Below are positions 53,101 through 62,911 of a stretch of 64,000 nucleotides of DNA, one piece after another (within the stretch, counting starts at the first letter, position 1; each line of letters starts with the position of its first letter). The notes under the pieces are model-generated. The model saw only the letters and a list, made by a program, of their open reading frames with translations, had not been told where the DNA came from and made no database searches. Location of the stretch: contig NC_133386.1 in the NCBI RefSeq assembly GCF_047511655.1, positions 169,963,146 through 170,027,145 of the forward strand, given 5' to 3'. Source of the DNA: Castor canadensis. Lineage: Eukaryota; Chordata; Mammalia; Rodentia; Castoridae. Both the position numbers and the translations under genes were made by a program.

Positions 53101-54135
53101 AAATTGCAAATCTTTTTGAGTAGAATGATAAAATCTTGAGTTACCCCTCCCCATCCTGTTCAGGATGTGAATCATCTAGCAAATATAGTACCTGCCCATT
53201 AGTCAGTTAGTAGCCATCTGTGTTACCAACTCAACTGTCAGGGTTTTGTAATTCTCGTGCTCAAGTAATCCTTATTTTACTTACTACAGCTCCTAAAGTA
53301 CTTAATTGGTATACTTGGAAATATTGTTACAGTATACTGTAATAGTTTTATTATTAATTATTGTGATTAATCTCTTACTACAATTAATTTATAAATTAAA
53401 CCTTATAATACCTGTAGGAAAAATCATAGTATATGTAGAGTTTGGTAGTATCCATGGTTTTAGGAATCCACTGGAGTAGCTTTGGAATGTATCCCTTGTG
53501 GGTAACTAGGGTCTACTGTACCAGGTGCCAGTGAGATGTAAAGTGATTTAACTAGTCATACATTATTGGTGGGAATGAACAATGGCATAGCCACTTTGGA
53601 AAACTAGGTACATTCTAAACATTTTTTCTAAACATTTTTTGTCCTATATGTAACTCAGCTCTCCCTCTTCTGTATATTTACTCTAATGATAATGAAGTGA
53701 AAATGTGTTCACACAAAAATTTGTATTATTTATAGCAGCTTTATTCATAATTGTGCTAAACTGAAAAGAACCCAAATGTGTCTGAACTTGTGAATAGACT
53801 TTAGACAAACCAACCAACCTGTGGTACTTCTATACAGTAGATTACTGCTTGGCAATAAAGAGGAATGAGTTAGCAATATGGATAACAACTTGAGGGCATT
53901 AAGCCTTTAAATGAAAGAAGCCAGGCACAAAAGATTACTTATTTAATGATTCCATGTATATGACATTTTAGAAAAGGTAAATCTATAGGGACAGAGAACA
54001 AACCATGACTGACTGGGGATATGGGGTGTTTGGAAAGAGATGACTCAGAGGGGCATGGAGGAATCTTTTTGATGGTGGGCCTTTTCTTTTCTTGGTATTG
54101 TAGTGCCTATGCATTTATCCAAATTCAGGAATCTG

Positions 54136-54215
54136 GGCTGAATGCATAGCTTAAGGTGGAGAGCACTTGCCTAACACACAAGAGGCCCTGGGTTCAATCT
54201 GCAATACTGCCAAGA
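54136..54215 (+). mobile_element. ID SINE
   Basis: GCTTAAGGTGGAGAGCACTT, TAACACACAAGAGGCCCTGG and GGTTCAATCTGCAATACTGC. Confidence 0.78.
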
Positions 54216-54274
54216 AAGACAAACCAAAACAAACAAAAAGTGCTCAGTGATCTGTGTACTAGAAAAGATGCCTT

Positions 54275-54775
54275 TTACTGTACAGTAGACCCTTGGCATC
54301 TGCCATTGAGGAAAAAATGCAAATGGTTAGTGTGCATGGAGTTCAGTACTGGGGATACTTCATTCATTTTTCTAATAATGTCGCCCAACTTCCCTAAAGA
54401 CACGCTAGCTGTCTTTCAGCAAACCTAAAATTGTCACTTTATCACTTAAATTATGCATATTACATGTTCTCTCTGTGTTAGAAGGATTATCATAACTTTT
54501 ATCTTGCTTTTGGGGCACCATTTACTTTGTGGGAGGTATAGCCTCACAAAATTAAGGGTAGGGGAACACTCAGTAGATCACGTGATTTAAACAGAACTGA
54601 TGACAATGCAAGGCCTGACTGAGCCGCTCTGCTCACCTGAGCTGCATAATGCACATGCAGGAATGTACATGTTTCTGTTTTTTAAATTTTCTTTTGATTT
54701 TTAAAAATACATTTTTTATTGCATTTGGTCAAAACTGGATGTATTCTGCAAATAAGGGGGGGGGGCTACTATATA
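54275..54775 (+). mobile_element. Non-autonomous Tigger-like DNA transposon
   Basis: Starts TACAGTAGACCCTTGGCATC and ends AATAAGGGGGGGGGGCTACT, whose complement AGTAGCCCCC parallels the start, so the ends are imperfect inverted repeats about 500 bp apart. No transposase frame. The family is suggested by the CAGTAGACCC terminus. Confidence 0.6.
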
Positions 54776-55084
54776 CATCTTTTTCCTGATTTTTTGAAAA
54801 GTTAAAAATATGAACCTTGACCATTATCTCACTCCATACAAAAAAAATTGAAAATGATTCCTAGACCTAAACATGTATAGTTTTCTATAAGGAAACTATA
54901 TTAGTAACCTTGGTTGACAGAGCCTTTAGTGTCTTAGGACACTAAAAGCACCAAATAAAAGAGAATCCAATTTACCAAAAATGTAAACATCATTATTCAA
55001 TGACACTAGAAAATGAAAAGGCAAACCACTAGACTTGGAGAAAATAAAAATCCCAATACATGTATCTGACAAAGAATGTGGATC

Positions 55085-55175
55085 CAGGACTGGGGATAGT
55101 TCAGTGGTATAGTGTCTGCCTAACATACAAAATGCCCTGAGTTTGATCCCCAGCACCTCCAAAAAAAAAAAAAGT
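55085..55175 (+). mobile_element. ID SINE
   Basis: ACTGGGGATAGTTCAGTGGT, GTCTGCCTAACATACAAAAT and AGTTTGATCCCCAGCACCTC, with an A-tail. The flanks GTGGATCCAG and GTAGATCCAG form a short, slightly decayed target duplication. Confidence 0.88.
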
Positions 55176-55879
55176 AGATCCAGAATATGTAAAGGGCTCT
55201 TACAACCCAACCCAGGTTTTTTTTAAATGGGCAGATTTGCACAAACTTCACAAGAGAAGCTAAAAGAGTAGCCTATAAACATATAAAAATATGCTCCTCC
55301 ATATTTGTTAGTAGGAAAGTGCAAATTATAAACTATAAGAAGATACCATTGTACCCTCCTAGAATGGCTAAAATTAAGAATAGCTAAAAGATTAAGTATA
55401 GACAAGGATGTAAATATTCATACATCAGTGATATTATAAAACAGTGTATGTACCTCCTTATCACTCAGTAATTCCACTCTCAGATATTTAATTAGGAAAA
55501 TGAAACCATATGTCCACCAAAAAATTGTGCAGAAATGTTCACAGCAGGCTTGTTCATAGTAGCCCGTAACTAGAAACAAACTAAATGCTCATCGGGAGCT
55601 GAATGGATAAACATTGTGTAATTCATACACATTAATGAAAAGGAGTTAACTACTTGTATATTCAACAACATGAATGCATCTTTAAAAGATTGTGCTAAAA
55701 GAAAGTAAACTGGCACAGGGTTATTTGTATGACACAAGGTTTCAGTATATGATTATATTTATATGAAATTCTGAAAGAGGCTTTCCTAAAAGTGGCAATG
55801 AAATTATTGGTGATCAGGGCCAGGGGTGAAATGAAAATCACATTGACTGCAAAGGAGCATGTGAGAACTTTTTGTTGTA

Positions 55880-56030
55880 GGCAGGTTTAGTGGTATACGC
55901 TTGTAATTCTACCGTTTGACTGTAATCCCAGAATTTGGGAGGCTGAGGCAGGAGGATCACATATTCTAGGCCAGCCTTGGCTACATAGTATGATCATCCC
56001 CACCCCAATACAAACAAACAAAGCAATCCT
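55880..56030 (+). mobile_element. B1-like SINE with duplicated 5' part
   Basis: GGTTTAGTGGTATACGCTTG TAATTC is followed by a second TGTAATCCCAGAATTTGGGA, then GGCTGAGGCAGGAGGATCAC. Confidence 0.75.
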
Positions 56031-56169
56031 CAAAAACCTTTTCATTGTGATGGCAGTGTAAGTATTTATTATGGTGACACTATACTTGCTAGACTAGTAC
56101 ATAAATTTCTCAATCTATTAAACATGTATATTTTTGTATGTAACGTATACCTTAATAAAGTTTTGTGGG

Positions 56170-56400
56170 GTTTATTTGTTTGGTACTAGGGATTAAACCC
56201 AGGGCCTTGGCCTGCTTGGAAGCCAGTGCTTTACCACTAAGCTATAGTGGTAAGTCAACCAATAATATTGGCTTTTATTGTTGTTTTGTATTTGTGAGAC
56301 AGGATCTTGCTGTGTAGTGCAGGCTGCCCTTGAACTCCCCATCCTCCTACTTCAGACTTCTCAGTGTTGGGATTACAGGTGTGCACCACCATGGCCAGTT
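56170..56400 (-). mobile_element. ID SINE and B1-like SINE, reverse
   Basis: Inverted ID at about 56170-56250 (GGTACTAGGGATTAAACCCA, CTTTACCACTAAGCTATAGT) and inverted B1 at about 56275-56398 (GAGACAGGATCTTGCTGTGT to GGGATTACAGGTGTGCACCA). Confidence 0.82.
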
Positions 56401-57002
56401 TAAAGTTGATTTTAAGGTGAGAAAAATTTAAAATTTATCCTAAAATGGAATTCTTCAAACAGAAACAAAATCTATCTCCTATACCTAATTAATAATATAA
56501 TGTAGCTGTACAAAGAGTAATTACTTCTGATAAAGTATCTTAATGTATTCTTATGAAATGCAATCTTGGAACAAAAAAGCACTGTGAAGAAATATTGAAT
56601 TATTTTGCTTTTGGTAGAGCAATGTTATATTTTTGGATAAAGATAATGAATAAATGTAATATCTGTGTAATTGTGATCCAGGATTCTGACTGTAGATAAT
56701 AGGAGAGAGACGTGCGAAATGGGGGAAGATAAGGAAATCTATATTAGATTTTGAATAGGAATTGTCAGTATGAACTCACGTTTTTAAAAAGACCTATGCT
56801 TTCTAGCTTTGTCCACTGAAAGGGCCTAAAAGCAGTGACACCCCAGGCATTGAGCACACATAACATCTAGTCTTGGTTTCTAAATGCCATTGCTCCTAAA
56901 ATGGCTCTCATGGCTCCTTGCATAGCTGAGACAGGGGAAATAAGGTGAACCTGAAACATCTTATGCCAGAAGGTAAGGAAGTCCACATCAGAAAAGACAC
57001 AG
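56401..57002. other. Intron 1 stretch without recognised features
   Basis: AT-rich sequence with no repeat I can name and no significant open frame. Confidence 0.4.
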
Positions 57003-57118
57003 AACTGGGTATGGTGGCACACTTCTGTAATCCTAGCATGCAGGAGGTGAGAGAAAGATTCAAGACCAGCCTGGGGTACATTGTAAGTTCAAGGCCAGCT
57101 TGGGCTGAAGAGATAAAT
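57003..57118 (+). mobile_element. B1-like SINE
   Basis: GGTATGGTGGCACACTTCTG TAATCC, then AGACCAGCCTGGGGTACATT and AAGGCCAGCTTGGGCT. Confidence 0.75.
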
Positions 57119-57179
57119 TTAAATACACATTATACATGCACAAGAGAAAAAGCTCTTATTTTACAGAAGAATGTTAACA

Positions 57180-58191
57180 TAAAAAAATGCTCACCATCCC
57201 TAGCAATAAAGGAAATGCAAATTAAAACCACACCAAGATTCCACCTCACCCCTGTTAGAATAGCCATCATTAGCAACACCACTAACAACAGGTGTTGGTG
57301 AGGATGTGGGAAAAAAGGAACCCTCTTACACTGCTGGTGGGAATGTAAACTAGTACAACCACTCTGGAAAAGAATTTGGAGGCTTCTTAAAAATCTAAAC
57401 ATACATCTACCTTATGATCCAGCAATACCACTCTTGGGGATATACCCAAAAGAATGTGACTCAGGTTACTCCAGAGGCACCTGCACACCCATGTTTGTTG
57501 CAACACTATTCTCAATAGCCAAGTTATGGAAACAGCCAAGATGCTCCACTACTGACGAATGAATTAAGAAAATGTGGTATTTATACACAATGGAATTTTA
57601 TGCAGCCATGAAGAAGAATGAAATGTTATCATCCACAGGTAAATGGATGGAACTGGAGAACATCATTCTGAGTGAGGTTAGCCTGGCCCAAAAGACCAAA
57701 AATCGTATGTTCTCCCTCATATGTGGACATTAGATCAAGGGCAAACACAACAAGGGGATTGGACTTTGAGCACATGATAAAGCGAGAGCACACAAGGAAG
57801 GTATGAGGATAGGTAAGACACCCAAAAAACTAGATAGCATTTGTTGCCCTCAGTGTAGAGAAACTAAAGCAGATACTTTAAAGCAACTGAGGCCAATAGG
57901 AGAAGGGGACCAAGAACTAGAGAAAAGGTTAGTTTGAGGGGAATTAACTTAGAAGGTAACACACATGTACAGGAAAGCAATATAAGTCAATCCCTGTATG
58001 GCTATCCTTATCTCAACTAGCAAAAGCCCTTAGTCCTTCCTATTATTGCTTATATTCTCTCTTCAACAAAATTAGAGATAAGGGCAAAATAGTTTCTGCC
58101 GGGTAGCGAGGGGGTGGGGGGGAGAGAGAGCGGGTGGGGGGGAAGGGGGGAGAAATGACCCAAACATTGTATGCACATATGAATAAAAAAA
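57180..58191 (+). mobile_element. Young 5'-truncated LINE-1 with perfect 13-bp TSD
   Basis: Flanked by AAGAATGTTAACA at 57167-57179 and 58192-58204. It begins in the last part of ORF2: [16 protein letters not shown] is readable at about 57210-57260 and a TMEFYAAMKKNEM-type block near 57585-57625. It continues through a 3' UTR with the G-rich tract (58108-58152), TGACCCAAACATTGTATGCA and a short A-tail. ORF2 is interrupted, so it is dead on arrival. It lies in the sense orientation in QSER1 intron 1, about 1.7 kb before exon 2. Confidence 0.95.
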
Positions 58192-58204
58192 AAGAATGTT
58201 AACA

Positions 58205-59020
58205 AATACTGAAGTAATGACATAATTAAAATATTATCACTTCTGTTCTCCAGTGTAATAATTGAATTAAAGATTATGAGTATATGATGCCTAAAACTAT
58301 TGGGAACAAAATATCCCATAATTGCATACCTAATTTCAAAGTAGAAAAAATAACTACATGGAGAGTTCTGACAGATACTACCTGAACTACTTCAAGCTTA
58401 TTATCAACGATAATGAGACAAATTGACATTATTTGCCTCATGTTCTGCAAAATAAGAACACAGAATCATTTATGTACGCCTTTCTCAACTGAACAAACAG
58501 AATGTGGGATACCTATAGTTCAGTTGGCCAAAGAAGTCTATGTCATGAAATCAAGACAAAAGCAATCTGGAATTGGGGGTGCAGCATGGAGGCACTGACC
58601 TTCAGTTAAAGAGTCATAATCAAATGAACTAATTTAATTTTGATTAACTCCTTATTAGAAAAAACTGAGAAATCCCAGCCATTTTGGCAACAATTGGGAA
58701 AATCTAAATATACCTACATATTACATGATTATTGAATTAATGTTGAATTTCTTCAAGATTCGTGATGATGTTTGGTTACATATTACTCCTAGGAGTTATA
58801 GCTGAAGTACTTATTGTAGTGCCATGATGTCTGCAAACTATTTTAAGTGGCGGAGAGGAGAAAGTGTGTATTCTTATATATAGGGAAAAGTAAATGTAAC
58901 AAAATGTTAACTATTGAATCTTAAACAGGGTATGTGGTTGTTCTTTGTACTATTTTGACTTCTTAGGGATTTAAAATATCCAAAGTAAAAATCAAAAGTG
59001 GAAAATTGATCTTGTTCTGA
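58205..59020 (+). mobile_element. Old L1M/HAL1-like 3' region (tentative)
   Basis: AACTACATGGAGAGTTCTGA, AAATAAGAACACAGAATCAT, GGTATGTGGTTGTTCTTTGT and a terminal AAAGTAAAAATCAAAAGTGG recall the 3' UTR of old L1ME/HAL1 copies. The central part is better preserved than expected, so other origins are possible. Confidence 0.45.
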
Positions 59021-59057
59021 ATTTCTAGGCAGTTACTGAGAAGTCATTTTTTTGTTT

Positions 59058-59143
59058 GGTTGGTTTTACAGTGCTGGGAATTAAACCCAGGTTCATGCAT
59101 CCTAGGCAAGCATACTACCACTCAGTGACATCCTAAGCCCCAG
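59058..59143 (-). mobile_element. ID SINE
   Basis: AGTGCTGGGAATTAAACCCA, GCAAGCATACTACCACTCAG and CATCCTAAGCCCCAGC, inverted. Confidence 0.85.
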
Positions 59144-59194
59144 CAATTAATCTGTTTGAATTATCTGATATTCTATACAATGTGAGAACTAAAG

Positions 59195-59365
59195 AAGATT
59201 ATTTTGTCTGGTCCCTTTTTCATACAGATGAAGAAATTAGTCTGACAGTAATTGTGTCACATTTAAATCATACTACTAGCTAGAAGTACAGCTTGGACAG
59301 TGAATTCAGCTCTCCTGTTTTTCAGAATATCGCTGTTTGCACTATACCATGTTATTTCTCCTGGT
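59195..59365 (-). mobile_element. MIR SINE (diverged)
   Basis: CATACAGATGAAGAAATTAG, TACTAGCTAGAAGTACAGCT and TGCACTATACCATGTT follow the antisense MIR pattern. Confidence 0.6.
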
Positions 59366-59604
59366 AAAAGAACTCCTAAGTAAAGTTGAATTAAGGAAAA
59401 TACCATGTAACATTTTTCTTCCCATTGTATCTTTGATGTATTGTCCATATTGTGATGATACTGTTTGACTGTGTTCTGCTTATTTATAGGTCAGAAATTT
59501 GGTCAAAGACTTCTACTACTTGTTTTGTGGTGTTTGTTTTTGCCAGTTACAGGTGGTCCTTAGCTGAGACAACTTCTAATACTATTAGTAGTAGTTCTAG
59601 GTTT

Positions 59605-59778
59605 TGTTTTGTTTTTCCTCAGTGCTGGGGCCTGGCCCTGGTTTTTTGGAGACAGGGTCTTGCTGTGTATCCTAGGCTGGCCTAGTGTGTAGCCCAGATT
59701 GGTCTTGAACTAATGACCCTCCTGCTTCAGCCTTCTGAGTGCTGAGATTGTCGATGTGTACTACCACACCTGGATCTC
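59605..59778 (-). mobile_element. B1-like SINE with internal duplication
   Basis: GGAGACAGGGTCTTGCTGTG, a doubled GGCTGGCCTAGTGTGTAGCC segment, then CCTTCTGAGTGCTGAGATTG. It lies about 75 bp before exon 2. Confidence 0.75.
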
Positions 59779-59850
59779 CTAGAAATTTTTTGACTGTATT
59801 GTTTGGGCTGTGTGTCTTGGTTACTAATTTTTTTTTTTTTTAACCTCCAG

Positions 59851-59963
59851 TTTAAGCTATGAAGAAGGACACCCTTCCCAGTCTGAACCAGATCTCCTTC
59901 AGAGACAGTCATTTGGAGCCTCTCATCAGCTTCCTGGATATGCCCCCACACCTCAACCCACTG
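59851..59963 (+). CDS. QSER1: QSER1 coding exon 2
   Basis: 113 nt, entered in phase 2 and left in phase 1. It encodes the end of Ser65 through Thr102 plus the first base of Gly103. The peptide includes LSYEEGHPSQSEPDLLQRQS and ASHQLPGYAPTPQPT, which lines up with the region of paralogue PRR12 containing a similar ETDILHRQ / LQGYA pattern as I remember it. Acceptor: a run of Ts then TAACCTCCAG|T. Donor: CACTG|GTAATA. The length is not a multiple of three, so skipping this exon would shift the frame. Function within the protein is unknown; the segment is polar and predicted disordered by composition. Confidence 0.93.
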
Positions 59964-60363
59964 GTAATAGTGCTTGTGGAGTATACTGTGAACCTAGGCA
60001 CATAGAGTGAATCAGAAGAGAAAGTAATTTTCACTTTTTGGGTTATAAATGTAATGTGTAGGATGTAACTATGCCATGGGAAATAATAAAATGAAAATGC
60101 GCTTAAAACCTTTGGTTTCTACTGAGAGAGAGAGAGTATCTGTGATTAGTAAATTGAGACATTTTCTTTCATGTGTCATTGGAAATTTTAAAATTATGAA
60201 TATGCATGGTCAAATTAGCATTTGTTAGCTATTACAAGATAAAACAGGGTTACAGAAGTTTTTGACCTTAATTTTCAGAAATTCCTTTTTTAAGGTAGGG
60301 TTAGAAATAGAATTTTATATAAGTATATTTTTACTTTGGAATATATTTTCTCTTCCACCACAG
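59964..60363 (+). other. QSER1: QSER1 intron 2
   Basis: 400-bp phase-1 intron, GTAATA donor and a TCTTCCACCACAG|G acceptor. A short GA run (about 60124-60137) is present. No SINE or LINE is recognised in it, unlike the neighbouring introns. Confidence 0.93.
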
Positions 60364-60525
60364 GTCTTTCGGGAATATTCGATACTAGTGTGAACAGTGC
60401 CAGCACTAACACTAAAGAATCTTCCGTGATGAATTTCCTTTCCTCTGTTGAGTCCCGCACAGCTCAGGCTGCTTCTTCAGGAACTACTCTTTTACCACAA
60501 TTCAGGGCTCCATCCTGGCAGACAG
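60364..60525 (+). CDS. QSER1: QSER1 coding exon 3
   Basis: 162 nt, phase 1 at both ends. It encodes Gly103 to Thr156 plus one base. It includes GLSGIFDTSVNSASTNTKES and then MNFLSSVESRTAQAASSGTT and LLPQFRAPSWQT. The Met at 60429 (residue 125) is, as I recall, where the older human reference QSER1 protein begins, so the exon carries both the extension and the classical N-terminus. The donor is GACAG|GTGATT, and the protein continues in a large exon outside the window. This exon is the strongest evidence for the QSER1 assignment. Skipping it would keep the frame. Confidence 0.96.
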
Positions 60526-60717
60526 GTGATTCATTGTTTTCAGAATTTTTAAATCTTCTAAAAATGATCAAAAATATACTTTTATGGCTTTTTCATGGCT
60601 GAGACTGATGTTGGTTATTGATTTTCTAGTACCTTTTAAGACCTGGAATGTTTTAAGGTGGATAAAATTCAAGAATTTGTCACTAGCAGAAATTCCATTT
60701 TCTTTATTTATTTTTGG

Positions 60718-61040
60718 GTGGTACTGGGATGTGAAATCAGGGACTCATGCTTACTAGGCAGGCACTCTTACCAATTGAGCCATGCTACCAGCCTTTTTTC
60801 CTCTTGAGTATTTTTGAGATAGGATCTCAACTATTTGCCTGTGCTGGCTTCAACCTATAATCCTTCCAATCTCTGCTTCCTGAGTAGCTAGGATTACAAG
60901 TGTGAGCCACTGGCGCCCTGCTTCTTTTCTTTTTTTTTTTTTTTGAGGGTCTTGCCGTTTAGGCTTGCCCCCAACTTATCCTCCTTACCCCAGCCCTCCT
61001 GAGTGCTGGGATTTCAGGTATGTGCCACCACACCTGGTGT
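60718..61040 (-). mobile_element. Dimeric SINE followed by B1-like SINE, reverse
   Basis: Inverted tRNA unit and B1 at about 60718-60920 (GGTGGTACTGGGATGTGAAA, CCAATTGAGCCATGCTACCA, GTGAGCCACTGGCGCCCTGC), then a poly-T and another inverted B1 at about 60930-61039 (GAGTGCTGGGATTTCAGGTA). Confidence 0.85.
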
Positions 61041-61547
61041 AGAAATTCTGTTTTAGCACTCTGATGAAACTTAACAAACTGACTTTTAAGAATTGATAAT
61101 TATTAAAGATAAACCCTAAAGATTATAGTTGGCATGGTAAATATTTATTTATCTATTTGAGAGGAGTGAAGATTTAATTTCATTTGTTGTAAGGACTTCA
61201 GGTTAGATAGATAATAATAGTAAAAAATAATCTTGACTTATTTTATCATTAGTGTTACATGAAGTTATCCTTAATTGAAAGATTGAAATTATTTAATAAA
61301 AGCTATTACAAGTTGATATTATACCATACCTATTTTCAACAATAATTACGAAGTCTCTTTGTATTTTTCTCTATTTGATTTTTTTTCACTTTCCAACAGT
61401 TTCTCTTTAAATTTTTATATATAATTATTTTTTGTAGGATGCAGGAATATTTGGGGGGGTGTTTTGTTTTAAAGAAGAGATGACAGAAAATTTGAGATTT
61501 TAAAATAATAGCTGTAGGAAATAGCGTTTCATCATTCTTTTACAAAT
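61041..61547. other. Intron 3 stretch without recognised features
   Basis: AT-rich; no gene or clear repeat seen. Confidence 0.4.
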
Positions 61548-61557
61548 TCCACTAATT

Positions 61558-61759
61558 TTCAGATGCCAGTGGCTCACTCCTTTAATCCTAGCTTCTCTGG
61601 AGGCAGAGATTGGGAAGACTGAGGTTAGAAGCCCACCCCAGGCAAATAGTTCATGAGATCCTATTTTGAAAACACTCATCACAAAAAAAAGGGCAGGTGG
61701 AGTGGCTCAAGGTGTGTAGGTCCTAAATTCAAGCCCCAGTACTGAAAAAAAAAAAAAAA
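61558..61759 (+). mobile_element. Dimeric SINE with 10-bp TSD
   Basis: Flanked by TCCACTAATT at 61548-61557 and 61760-61769. The left unit starts TTCAGATGCCAGTGGCTCAC, the connector is CTCATCACAAAAAAAAGGGC, and the tRNA unit ends AAGCCCCAGTACTG plus an A-tail. Confidence 0.92.
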
Positions 61760-61769
61760 TCCACTAATT

Positions 61770-62065
61770 AAGATTCTCAGGATGCCTAGCAACATTTTTT
61801 TTGTGCTTCTTTTACATTTTGTGTAAAGTAAAATATTTTTTTAAAAAAACTTCATTTTTTTGCTTCCAGAAATAATTTTATATTTCATGTATTTAGTTAT
61901 ACTTTATTAGTGGTAAAAATGAAGTTTTAAAATAAACCAAAGGAAAATCCTTTAATATTTTTGGTGTATGTTTAAAAGAAGGCAGGCAACCGTTTAATAA
62001 TTCACATCTGAGCCTCCCCTTCTGTAAAGTATTCTTAATTTGTTTAGTTTGTGGGTTTTTTTGTT
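61770..62065. other. Unassigned AT-rich intronic DNA
   Basis: No feature recognised. Confidence 0.4.
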
Positions 62066-62278
62066 TTTGTTTTTTGTCCGGGGTTTAGAACTCAGGGTCT
62101 CATGCTTAGTAGGCAGGCGCTGTACCACTTGAGCCATTCTGCCAGCCCTTTTATGTGAAGGGTTTTTTCTAGATAGGGTCTCATGAACTATTTGCCCAGG
62201 CTGACCTCGAACCACGATCCTCCTGAACTCTGCCTTCTGAGTAGCTAGGATTACAGGCATGAGCCACCAGTGCCCAGC
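62066..62278 (-). mobile_element. Dimeric SINE, reverse orientation
   Basis: GGGTTTAGAACTCAGGGTCT, CACTTGAGCCATTCTGCCAG, GATAGGGTCTCATGAACTAT and GGATTACAGGCATGAGCCAC. It is well preserved. Confidence 0.9.
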
Positions 62279-62308
62279 TGTACAGTTTATTTTTAATTTT
62301 TTTTTTAA

Positions 62309-62394
62309 ATTCACTTATTCACATGTGCATACATTGTTTGGGTCATTTCTCCCCCCTCCCCCTGCCCCATCCTCTCCCCTCTCCCCCCTCCCCC
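62309..62394 (-). mobile_element. 86-bp 3' tip of a young L1 with 15-bp TSD
   Basis: Only the end of the L1 3' UTR is present, inverted: TGCATACATTGTTTGGGTCA, TTTCTCCCCCCTCCCCCTGC and further C-rich sequence. It is flanked by identical TAATTTTTTTTTTAA at 62294-62308 and 62395-62409. The duplication matches the T-rich/AA preference of L1 endonuclease. Confidence 0.85.
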
Positions 62395-62409
62395 TAATTT
62401 TTTTTTTAA

Positions 62410-62911
62410 CTGGGAAAATTTTTATTAAGTCCATAGATTTAAAAATCATTTTGTGGAGTTGGGGCACAGGTCTACTGGGAAATCAGGCCATGAGGTGGGG
62501 AGTTAAATTTTTTAGTAATTTTCAGGTTTCAATTTTTTTTAATTTACTTTTTGCAATTTGTATTTGGTTCCACAATTGAATTGCATTCAGAAGGGCCTTG
62601 AATTCTTGGATTACTGAGGCAGTTTTATGGTTTTTTTTTTTTCCCCAGAGCACCACAAATTTTTCTATCCTATGGCCAAATAAAGAAATATTCATGGATT
62701 TGTGTACATCAAACTGAACCTACACTGGGAAATAAGATAAGAACGTATACATAACACATACACTAGTAATTGGAAGAAGGTATTGGTGTTAGTGTGTAAG
62801 GATAAGGAACATCTTCATTTCAGAATATCTTTTGTTGGATTTGTGGTAAATTTGCTAGCCCTCGTCACTCCCTTCTCTATTGATCTAGTGTGTCATCTAG
62901 AAATCAGTCAA
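62410..62911. other. Unassigned AT-rich intronic DNA
   Basis: No recognised feature apart from T-runs. Confidence 0.4.

Larger units (their letters stand above)
51925..53525 (+). mobile_element. Tigger-type DNA transposon, split by L1 and SINEs
   Basis: The left end (about 51925-52035) has GTCAGTTTTGCTTTCCCAGG, AGTCAACCTTTTTCAGAAAG and TGGAAAATTCCAGAAATAAA. The right end (about 53235-53525) has AAGTAATCCTTATTTTACTT, TGTTACAGTATACTGTAATA, AATTTATAAATTAAACCTTA, TATCCATGGTTTTAGGAATC and TAACTAGGGTCTACTGTA. Both match the terminal regions of TcMar-Tigger elements. No transposase frame is left. Confidence 0.75.
49095..54090 (+). mobile_element. Ancient L1M, multiply interrupted
   Basis: Sense ORF2 3' sequence in blocks at 49095-49290, 49592-49650, 49872-49985, 50210-50585, about 51010-51085, 51450-51825 and 53526-54090. 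Signatures: TTCAAAATTATCATAAATGT, CAGTTATATGCAAATCAAAA, GCAATTTCACTCCTGGATAT, ATTTATAGCAGCTTTATTCA. Adjacent blocks overlap in part, so more than one L1M copy may be involved. Inside lie SINEs, two Tigger-type transposons and a younger antisense L1. Confidence 0.65.
54820..56165 (+). mobile_element. Ancient L1M 3' part
   Basis: Sense blocks: ACCATTATCTCACTCCATAC, AAATCCCAATACATGTATCTG region, AGGCTTGTTCATAGTAGCCC, CTGAATGGATAAACATTGTG, GAAAGAGGCTTTCCTAAAAG and a 3' end TAACGTATACCTTAATAAAG. An ID element (55085-55175) and a B1 (55880-56030) are inserted. Confidence 0.75.
31163..59850 (+). other. QSER1: QSER1 intron 1
   Basis: 28,688-bp phase-2 intron with a GTAGGG donor and an acceptor preceded by a long T-run (TTAACCTCCAG|T). 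It is filled mainly with transposable elements, annotated separately. No other gene is recognised on either strand. The first 600 bases are GC-rich and G-skewed. About 32,140-33,660 is AT-rich, repeat-poor sequence with no assigned feature. Confidence 0.9.
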
